Assembly (NCBI GenBank): GCA_012719855.1
Contig: JAAXZN010000048.1
Span: 62,001-126,000, forward strand
Direction of reading: 5' to 3'
Length of the DNA: 64,000 nucleotides
Source of the DNA: Serratia liquefaciens
Lineage (GTDB): Bacteria > Pseudomonadota > Gammaproteobacteria > Enterobacterales > Enterobacteriaceae
Shown: in pieces, positions 48,445-54,641 of the stretch
Layout: each line of letters begins with the position of its first letter
Numbering within the stretch: the stretch's first letter is position 1
Program-made: the position numbers and the translations under genes
The notes under the pieces: model-generated
Databases searched by the model: none
What the model saw: only the letters and a program-made list of their open reading frames with translations
Told to the model about the DNA's origin: nothing

Positions 48445-48708
48445 TTAAAGTAGATTGAATTTCTCTAGGGTCGCTTTGACTTCTTTTCTCAATCCAGACT
48501 CATCCAGTTCATAATCAGCGCGATCTGAATCTGGATTATAAATCTCAGCCACCATAAATAGTTCCTCTCCACAGTTCAAAACATTCTTGTCCTGATCAAT
48601 TCCATATAATTTACGTCTTTCAATACATATTTCCTCAGAGAATTTAAGTGCATTAACTTTTGAGTTCAAAAAATCCCTGGCTAATTCAATTATCGCCATT
48701 TTGTTCAT
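48445..48708 (-). CDS. Colicin D-type immunity protein (orphan cassette)
   Basis: An 87-residue protein strongly resembling colicin D immunity protein: it begins [17 protein letters not shown] and has [32 protein letters not shown] and the tail [10 protein letters not shown]. Such proteins block the tRNA-Arg-cleaving domain of colicin D-like toxins. The ATG overlaps the stop of the partial toxin (ATGA). It is about half identical by eye to the immunity protein at 49449, with the C-termini most alike. Confidence 0.88.
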   Translation of the reverse strand: MNKMAIIELARDFLNSKVNALKFSEEICIERRKLYGIDQDKNVLNCGEELFMVAEIYNPDSDRADYELDESGLRKEVKATLEKFNLL

Positions 48709-49385
48709 CAGTCACCTGTCTCTAAATAAATTAGACCATTATCCGCATCGGGGTTTATTTTCCATCCGGAGAGAAAATCGCCATTGGCTTTGATGATTAC
48801 AACCCTCATATTTTTGGGGTTGAAGTAAACTTTAGATTCCTTTTTCCGTCGATAAGTTCCTTTTTTCACAGTATTTTTGTCCTTCAAGTGTGCTTCAATT
48901 GCGTCGCGATATTGAGTCAACGTTACTCTATTTTTTTTCGTGTCGGCAATACCAAAATCACTAGCATGCTTAAATTTCTTGTCCAATTGTTTACGCGTAA
49001 AACGCCCAGAGTCAAGTGGATCATTGACCATTACATAGAGAGCTTCAACGCCTGTTTCAGTCGCATCCGGCTGCCACAAGATAAAATCCTGCAAGTCCTG
49101 GACGACATCAGCAGGGAAGGTCGTAACAACAATGCTGTCTGCCTGCCTGACATTGGTGCCGGTATGCACCGGCGTCTTGGGGACCGATGAACCATTGCCT
49201 GTGTGTGGCGGTGCCGCAGGGCCAGTCGGTACCGGATTGATCAGTATGGTCTGGGCAGGTATGCCGCCCATTGCTGGCAGCGTGATTTTATCCAGCCCGG
49301 TTGCCTCATCACGAGTTATCTCTTCAGAGCAGAGGGGTAAAAATAGGATAAGTAAGTAGGGTAAAAATATTTTATTAATGAACAA
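48708..49385 (-). pseudogene. Orphan bacteriocin C-terminal cassette without a proper start
   Basis: This frame encodes the S-pyocin-type linker domain and colicin D-like nuclease domain of the full bacteriocin at 49712 but lacks its first about 490 residues. From the shared junction (49313) the two are nearly identical through the KKFKHASDFGIADTKKN motif, then diverge in the last 50 residues. The only upstream start is TTG 49385, inside a terminator hairpin, and the 24 residues it adds are unrelated. It keeps an overlapping immunity gene. It is best read as a silent donor cassette; expression as a toxin is unproven. Confidence 0.75.
48847..49313. repeat. 467-bp direct repeat, copy A
   Basis: Nearly identical to 49854-50320 at a constant offset of 1007 bases, with only scattered substitutions and no indel seen. 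It covers the linker and first part of the nuclease domain of the orphan cassette. Its left edge marks where the bacteriocin's unique N-terminal coding region is missing. Confidence 0.9.
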
Positions 49386-49416
49386 AGCCCAACAAAGTTT
49401 CGTTTGTTGGGCTTTG
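49383..49416. terminator. Strong hairpin between the two toxin-immunity cassettes
   Basis: The 14-bp perfect stem caaagcccaacaaa/tttgttgggctttg with a six-base loop (gtttcg) lies 33 bases after the functional immunity gene. It should end the bacteriocin operon before the orphan cassette. Confidence 0.85.
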
Positions 49417-49448
49417 TTTAATACATAAACATAAGGCCATTCGATAGA

Positions 49449-49715
49449 TTAAAGAAGATTGAATTTCTCCAGGGTCGCTTTGACTTCTTTCTTTAATTCT
49501 GATTCATCCAATTCATAACTGTCACGGTCCGAATCAGGGTTAAAACAATCTGCCAAAATAAACAGATCACCACCACACATATCTATAGATTTATTCGGTT
49601 CTTCTATGCCATATAGCTCACGTCTTGAAGTCACTATTTCTTCTGCGAAAGTTTCGGCGCTGATTTTATTTTCTATAAATTTCTTACCAATTTCTACTAG
49701 TTTAATTCTACTCAT
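49449..49715 (-). CDS. Colicin D-type immunity protein of the bacteriocin operon
   Basis: An 88-residue immunity protein starting MSRIKLVEIGKKFIENK at ATG 49715, which overlaps the bacteriocin stop (ATGA). Motifs RRELYGI, CGGDLFILADC and NPDSDRDSYELDE match the colicin D immunity family. The N-terminal half differs strongly from the orphan immunity protein at 48445, while the tails [12 protein letters not shown] are identical. It should protect the producer against the 49712-51802 toxin. Confidence 0.88.
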   Translation of the reverse strand: MSRIKLVEIGKKFIENKISAETFAEEIVTSRRELYGIEEPNKSIDMCGGDLFILADCFNPDSDRDSYELDESELKKEVKATLEKFNLL

Positions 49716-51802
49716 AACACCCCCGATTCTAAATATATCCTGCCGTTCTCTTCCGTTGGGTCTATTTTCCATGCTGACAAGAAACTCCGATCAGCCTTAA
49801 GAATAACGACATTCATTGATTTCGGATTAAAATACACAGTTGAGCTCGCGTTTCGTCGATATGTTCCTTTTTTCACAGTATCTCTGTCCTTCAAGTGTGC
49901 TTCAATTGCGTCGCGATATTGAGTCAACGTTACGCTATTTTTTTTCGTGTCGGCAATACCAAAGTCACTAGCATGCTTAAATTTCTTGTCCAATTGTTTA
50001 CGCGTAAAACGCCCAGAGTCAAGTGGTTCACTGACCATAACATAGAGAGCTTCAACGCCTGTTTCAGTCGCATCCGGCTGCCACAAGATAAAATCCTGTA
50101 AATCCTGGACGACGTCAGCAGGGAAGGTCGTAACAACAATGCTGTCTGCTTGCCTGACATCCGTGCCGGTATGTACTGGTGATTTGGGTGCCGATGAACC
50201 ATTGCCTGTATGTGACGGTGCCGCAGGGCCTGTCGGTACAGGATTGATCAGTATGGTCTGGGCAGGTATGCCGCCCATTGCCGGCAGCGTGATTTTATCC
50301 AGCCCGGTTGCCTCATCACGGACAGGCCTAAACACCGGCACGCTGGCAGATACCCCACCAACCCCCGTTCTGACAAAGTTTACACTTTGTTTTCCGTCCT
50401 TGTCCGTCGATATAAATCCACGTACCGGCATATCTACCGAAGTCATCCCTGGCCGGATTGCGGTTTCACCGACGGCGGCCAGACTTGCCTGGAAGGCAAA
50501 CATATTGATGTCACGACCGGGAACCTGGTCACTTCCCGTTCCGGCTGCTGCCGGGATGAATCCAACAGCAAGAGCCCCCAGTACCGACCCTGCGGCGACA
50601 GCGGTACCGGCACGTATGCTGCCGACTTCCGTTGCGCCACGCCACAACACCCCCGCTACGGAACCAGCCAGTTCACTGGAGGTTGTCATAACGCCCTGTG
50701 CTGCCGTCGACATCTGCAGCATGGCGGGCGTACGGTTGAGTACCATTGTTCCTGCGGTAGCCAATGCAGTATTGGCTGCGTTCAGCTTTTCGGGCGTGTA
50801 TACCGGTGCGTCCAAAATACCGGCTTTGGCAAACAGCGCCTTCCTCGCCGCTTCAACTTTCCGGGCCTCCTCGGCCTTGCGGGCTTCCTCGGCCTTGCGG
50901 GCTTCCTCGGCCTTGCGGGCTTCTTCGGCCCTGCGGGCTTCTTCGGCCCTGCGGGCTTCTTCGGCCCTGCGGGCTTCTTCGGCCTTGCGGGCTTCTTCGG
51001 CCTTGCGGGCTTCCTCGGTCTTGCGGGCTTCTTCGGCCCTGCGGGCTTCCTCGGCCCTGCGGGCCTCATCCGCGATTTCGCTCAATATTTTCTTATATTG
51101 AAGGTACGCACTTGTGAGAGAGGGCACCTCTACGTTGCTTTTTCTGTAGCCCGTTTTGTCATCGCCCTTGCCGCCACCGTTAATATTGTATTCCGTGGTC
51201 ACCTGGGTCATGACCTTTTCATTATCGAGCCAAAAACCAGGTGGTATCTCGCCCTGTAATACTGCGGAATATGCTCCCAGCGTTACTTTGTTTTCTGCCG
51301 CTGCATCCGCATCATTATTGTTACCATTCGGCGAGCGTTGAAAATTTTCGAGTTTATGCCCCGTTGCGACGGTGCCGAAAACCCACGTATCCACACTGGA
51401 GGATACAGATGTCACTGGCTCGTTCTTTATTGCTGGTTTTACCGAATTAAATGCATCCGTTACAGTATCAACTTGCTCACGACGTATCCCCGAGACCGAG
51501 ATACTTAACACACCGTCTTTATCCAATTTCGTCAGAGATACCTTTGCCAACGAGTTAATATAACCGGATTTTTTTAGCAAATCAGTCAACATGTTTTTGA
51601 TCGCCTGATCATTTCTGATCGCATTCATTTGACGCTGATAGGCGGCCGTGTGGGAATTGCCATTACCGTTGTCGTGATCCCCTGCATTTCCGTGAGAGTT
51701 CCCGCCGGGCGTGGAATTATCCGGCCGTTCATTAAGATTAGCGCCTGTACCACCCATGCTTTCACCTGCGGTGGGGCCATGGCCATTTAGTTCTTGTGGC
51801 AT
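49712..51802 (-). CDS. S-type pyocin/colicin D-like bacteriocin (tRNase type)
   Basis: A 696-residue secreted toxin. Residues 1-50 are Gly/Asn/His-rich and disordered, like colicin N-termini that hold Tol-binding sequences. Residues 51-240 are unassigned. A charged coiled coil of six-residue EEARxA-type repeats fills about 244-315. An Ala/Gly-rich hydrophobic region (about 330-490) leads to an S-pyocin-type domain (about 494-595) with ALYVMVSEPLD. The C-terminal 100 residues look like the colicin D nuclease: KKFKHASDFG, KKGTY and VYFNP. ATG 51802 has AGGAG upstream. It is preceded by the fibre gene and coupled to its immunity gene. The target as tRNA-Arg is inferred. Confidence 0.9.
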   Translation of the reverse strand: MPQELNGHGPTAGESMGGTGANLNERPDNSTPGGNSHGNAGDHDNGNGNSHTAAYQRQMNAIRNDQAIKNMLTDLLKKSGYINSLAKVSLTKLDKDGVLSISVSGIRREQVDTVTDAFNSVKPAIKNEPVTSVSSSVDTWVFGTVATGHKLENFQRSPNGNNNDADAAAENKVTLGAYSAVLQGEIPPGFWLDNEKVMTQVTTEYNINGGGKGDDKTGYRKSNVEVPSLTSAYLQYKKILSEIADEARRAEEARRAEEARKTEEARKAEEARKAEEARRAEEARRAEEARRAEEARKAEEARKAEEARKAEEARKVEAARKALFAKAGILDAPVYTPEKLNAANTALATAGTMVLNRTPAMLQMSTAAQGVMTTSSELAGSVAGVLWRGATEVGSIRAGTAVAAGSVLGALAVGFIPAAAGTGSDQVPGRDINMFAFQASLAAVGETAIRPGMTSVDMPVRGFISTDKDGKQSVNFVRTGVGGVSASVPVFRPVRDEATGLDKITLPAMGGIPAQTILINPVPTGPAAPSHTGNGSSAPKSPVHTGTDVRQADSIVVTTFPADVVQDLQDFILWQPDATETGVEALYVMVSEPLDSGRFTRKQLDKKFKHASDFGIADTKKNSVTLTQYRDAIEAHLKDRDTVKKGTYRRNASSTVYFNPKSMNVVILKADRSFLSAWKIDPTEENGRIYLESGVL
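49854..50320. repeat. 467-bp direct repeat, copy B
   Basis: The functional-bacteriocin copy of the repeat at 48847-49313. Its right end (50320) is the point where the toxin sequence becomes unique toward the N-terminus, and its left end lies in the nuclease domain where the two toxins diverge. Confidence 0.9.
50861..51068. repeat. 18-bp tandem repeat encoding the coiled-coil region
   Basis: About eleven to twelve copies of an 18-bp unit (core gcgggcttcttcggcctt on the plus strand) encode the repeated six-residue EEARKA pattern of the bacteriocin. Units differ at a few positions (cct/ctt, tcc/ttc). Such arrays change copy number by slippage. Confidence 0.9.
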
Positions 51803-51842
51803 GTTATATACTCCTGAATGTCCTTTTACGAGCAATGGGCTA

Positions 51843-52976
51843 TCAGCTGTGTTTACCGGAAATAGCCTTTTCCAGCACCGTCAACCGAGTTTCCAGTGCA
51901 CGTCTGGCCTCACGTTCTTCCTTTAACGCTTCGACCAGAAGGGCGACCACGCCATTGATATTAATTCCACGGGCATCTTTCAAAACGCTGCCGTCATTTA
52001 ATTTCAATTCGGTGGTGGTGACTGATTGAGGTAATACGCTTTCCACTTCCTGGGCTATTACTCCGGCTTCCGGGACGCCCTGTTTCAGGTAGGTATAACC
52101 GCTTATTTTTCCCAGCTTCTCCAGCGCACCGTCAATTTTCTCGATATCGGTTTTCATACGGGCATCGGAGCTGCTGTGCCAGGCACCGTTTGCGTAGGCG
52201 TTGCCGTTATTGCGGAATTCGTACCAGCCGTTCCCGCCTCCATTGCCAACATGAACGCCCATAAAATGATGTTGACCGATTCGTTCATAGTGATAGAGGT
52301 TGGTAAAAAGGTCGCCAGCTCCCTGTAAATGCAGCCCGTTAGTCACCCGCGTTGCATCACTTTCATTCCTGTTACCACCTGCCCAGAACCATCCGTCGGG
52401 ATTGCGCTTGGTCAGTTGTCCCGCTGACAGCTCAGCGTTGGCTCTGACCTGAAGTTCATTCCAGTTTCCCTGCCAGTCGCGGTAAGAAATTAACCCAAAA
52501 TTATCCTTGCCAGCGATAACCCGAGTTCCCATCACCATGGTCGTAGTTACGTTACCGCTCGTGAAATCGCTATGCACAGGCGCAGAATTATAGATTTGTC
52601 CGTTGATAAGAGGTGCTGGACCGCTGGTCACGGCACTGATACCTGCATTGTGCGACACCATTGCGCCACCTGAAATATCAACGCCGTTACTCAGAGACAC
52701 CCTGCCGGTAGAAAGGCTAAAAGCAAAGGGGCGTAATGTATTCCACTGTCCGTCTTGCGCCTGACCGGCCGGTGTGGTCAGAGCATAAAAGGCTTGGCCG
52801 TCATTACGAAAAAGTACGCCGGTATTGCCGTTTGCCAGGCGAAAACCGTTTGCTGCCTTAGTTACAATCTCACCGTCACTGATGATGCGTTTACGCAGTG
52901 TGGTCAGGGATTTCAGCTCTGTCACATCGTCATTAACGCCGTTAGTCACCTGAGCATTTTTCTTTTCTTCAGCCAT
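51843..52976 (-). CDS. Phage tail-fibre-like protein with C-terminal S74 chaperone domain
   Basis: A 377-residue protein (384 from ATG 52997). The middle is a glycine/asparagine-rich fibre-like region. The C-terminal 110 residues form an intramolecular chaperone of the peptidase S74 type: SSSDARMKTDIEKID, GVIAQEVESVLPQSV and a terminal coiled coil EALKEEREARRALETRLTVLEKAI. These domains trimerise fibres and cut themselves off at the conserved serine. The gene ends 40 bases before the bacteriocin start with no terminator between, and a LexA box lies upstream. No other phage gene is nearby. Both start codons have fair ribosome-binding sites. Confidence 0.88.
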   Translation of the reverse strand: MAEEKKNAQVTNGVNDDVTELKSLTTLRKRIISDGEIVTKAANGFRLANGNTGVLFRNDGQAFYALTTPAGQAQDGQWNTLRPFAFSLSTGRVSLSNGVDISGGAMVSHNAGISAVTSGPAPLINGQIYNSAPVHSDFTSGNVTTTMVMGTRVIAGKDNFGLISYRDWQGNWNELQVRANAELSAGQLTKRNPDGWFWAGGNRNESDATRVTNGLHLQGAGDLFTNLYHYERIGQHHFMGVHVGNGGGNGWYEFRNNGNAYANGAWHSSSDARMKTDIEKIDGALEKLGKISGYTYLKQGVPEAGVIAQEVESVLPQSVTTTELKLNDGSVLKDARGININGVVALLVEALKEEREARRALETRLTVLEKAISGKHS

Positions 52977-53106
52977 GATTATCTTCCTTTTCGACATTCT
53001 GTTTCCTGATGGTTAACAGCGTCCGGTATCCTCCGTTGCTCCTGACTGGCAGGTCTGGGGAGGTACACATTCCGTGTGCTGAAAAACCGCTAAAACACAC
53101 AGCGAT

Positions 53107-53126
53107 AACTGTATGTATGAACAGTA
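53107..53126 (-). promoter_or_regulatory. LexA (SOS) box upstream of the fibre-bacteriocin operon
   Basis: The sequence aactgtatgtatgaacagta has the CTG-N10-CAG core with an AT-rich centre expected of LexA sites. It lies about 110-130 bases upstream of the fibre gene. Colicin and S-pyocin operons are typically SOS-induced. No other coding gene lies in the 278-base region between treR and the fibre gene. Confidence 0.75.
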
Positions 53127-53275
53127 ATTTACTTTGATGGGTGAAGGCGGTCGATTACCGGTTGTTGTGTGGTGGCGGAGACAAAAAATAGCGATGAAGT
53201 GACGCTCACTGGGTGTGAGCATCAACAGGGGATTTCAGGCTGGGGAATTTATGCGGGTAAACAACCCACCCCCCG

Positions 53276-54223
53276 TCAGGCGAGTTTGCTTGGCACGATG
53301 ATCTGGCGGAGGCCTTGTTCGCCACTGAGCTGGCCCAGTAGCTGTTGAGCAGCCTGCAGTCCGGCGCTGCCGTAGCCGAGATCGACCGAGAACGTTTCGG
53401 GGAACAAGAAGTTAAGCAACGGCGTGTTACCGATGCCGCACACCTGCAGCGGCGCAATCTGCTGCTGTTGCAGGTATTTGATGGCGCCGAGGGCGATGGT
53501 GTCGGAGGCGCACACCAGCGCGGTGGTCTGCGGTTCGATGGCCGAGGCAGCCAGTTGGAAGCCGCTCTGATAACTCAATTCACCCAAGGCCACATGGGGG
53601 GAAATACCCCGTTGGCGGCAGGCGTCCAGATAGGCCTGGTGACGGCGCAAACCGGTGGTGGCATCCGACAATTGCACCCCCAAATAACTGATATGGCGGT
53701 GGCCCTGCTGTTGCAGGCGTTCCATCAACAGCCGTACGGCACCGTCGTCGTCGTAGCACACCGAAGAAAACCCGTCGTATTCCCGCGCCAGCACCACCAT
53801 ATTTTCTTGCCATGGGCTGAGCATGGCCGCCGTCAGGCCGGTGAAGCCAAACAGGATCACCCCGTCGACGTTGCGCTGTTGAAGGACATGCAGATGCTCT
53901 TCCACCAGCCGGGTTTCAAACTGGCTTTCCATCACGATAGGGTCGAAACCGTGCTGGTACAGCAGCGGCAGCATGGTACGTACCGCCTGGTTTTCTGACG
54001 GCGAATCGAGACGGGAAACGATGATGCCGACCACTTTGTCACTCTGGCCGCGCATGGCGCGCGCCGATTTGGATGGGGTAAATCCCTGCTGACGGATCAC
54101 CGCTTCCACCCGTTCGCGGGTTTGCGGGCTCACGCTGCCTTCGTTGTTCAGCACGCGTGATACGGTGGATTTACCTACGCCGCTCAGGCGTGCGATGTCC
54201 TTGATGGTCAGCCGGTTTTGCAT
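53276..54223 (-). CDS. treR: Trehalose operon repressor TreR (LacI family)
   Basis: A 315-residue LacI-type repressor, the same length as in E. coli. The HTH (LTIKDIARLSGVGKSTVSRVLNNEG) matches E. coli TreR almost exactly, and the effector domain contains QSDKVVGIIVSRLDS and CASDTIALGAIKYLQ. It binds trehalose-6-phosphate and represses treBC. Here it is separated from treB by the bacteriocin locus, though still on the same strand, so it should act in trans at the 47696 operator. Confidence 0.95.
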   Translation of the reverse strand: MQNRLTIKDIARLSGVGKSTVSRVLNNEGSVSPQTRERVEAVIRQQGFTPSKSARAMRGQSDKVVGIIVSRLDSPSENQAVRTMLPLLYQHGFDPIVMESQFETRLVEEHLHVLQQRNVDGVILFGFTGLTAAMLSPWQENMVVLAREYDGFSSVCYDDDGAVRLLMERLQQQGHRHISYLGVQLSDATTGLRRHQAYLDACRQRGISPHVALGELSYQSGFQLAASAIEPQTTALVCASDTIALGAIKYLQQQQIAPLQVCGIGNTPLLNFLFPETFSVDLGYGSAGLQAAQQLLGQLSGEQGLRQIIVPSKLA

Positions 54224-54240
54224 GGTTTACTTTTCGTTGA
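54224..54240 (+). promoter_or_regulatory. Possible PhoP box for mgtA
   Basis: The direct repeat ggttta-N5-cgttga resembles the PhoP half-sites (GGTTTA twice with a 5-base gap); the second half matches in four of six positions. A tagact hexamer follows after 12 bases, the usual PhoP-to-minus-10 spacing. PhoP activates mgtA in low magnesium. The match is imperfect. Confidence 0.35.
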
Positions 54241-54394
54241 GGTTAAAAGGCGTAGACTGGCGGCCTACGCTGAATGCCCGTCAGCATAGCTTATTTTCCG
54301 CAACGGATCTTGACGCTATGCAGGGATTTACGCACTGCGCTGAACGGCCGCTCTTGTCGTTCGATCTTTTCATTTACCGGAGGTTATCACCCGT

Positions 54395-54442
54395 ATGGAT
54401 CCCGATCCGACCCCGTTAGACACCCACTCGGTGATCCGGTAA
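54395..54442 (+). CDS. mgtL: MgtL-like proline-rich leader peptide
   Basis: A 15-residue frame MDPDPTPLDTHSVIR with GGAGG ten bases upstream. From memory E. coli MgtL begins MEPDPTPLPRRR, so the proline/acid-rich start is conserved while the tail differs. In E. coli and Salmonella, poor translation of this peptide in low magnesium or low proline lets transcription reach mgtA. It lies 199 bases before mgtA. Confidence 0.85.
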   Translation: MDPDPTPLDTHSVIR

Positions 54443-54641
54443 AACCTGCTCGCTTTGCGCTGCTGTTTTACCGGTGAAGTAAACGGTAACCGGTAGCGCG
54501 CGCTCGTCGTTCGCTCCAGCTGCTTTTAAAAAAACCAGGATCTGCCCCGGCAGAGGCTTTTTGGCGCATCCAAAAGCCCGGCAGGGAGCAATCCCGCGTT
54601 CACCCGCTGCCGGGAGGCAATGGGCGACGAGGTGCAAAATA
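54443..54641 (+). promoter_or_regulatory. mgtA leader RNA
   Basis: The leader between mgtL and mgtA holds several stems: ggctttt/aaaagcc (54555-54578) inside ctgcc/ggcag, followed by a tcccg/cggga stem close to the mgtA ribosome-binding site. This fits the alternative-structure attenuator known for mgtA. I cannot fold it here, so the exact switch is not assigned. Confidence 0.55.

Noticed and set aside
49314-49385. Signal peptide-like N-terminus (FLPYLLILFLPLC) on the orphan toxin
   Set aside because: The start is a TTG within the terminator stem without a ribosome-binding site, and the lipobox is poor. It is likely chance read-in upstream of the repeat junction.
48445-49712. A bacteriocin lysis (release) gene downstream of the immunity genes
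   Set aside because: I looked for a small lipoprotein frame on the minus strand after the immunity genes and found none; the Exc2-like lipoprotein is on the opposite strand.
50139-51101. Long plus-strand frame of 320 residues with repeated Ala-Ser-Leu-Arg units
   Set aside because: It is antisense to the bacteriocin coiled-coil repeats and owes its length to the 18-bp repeat. It has no ribosome-binding site and no family resemblance.
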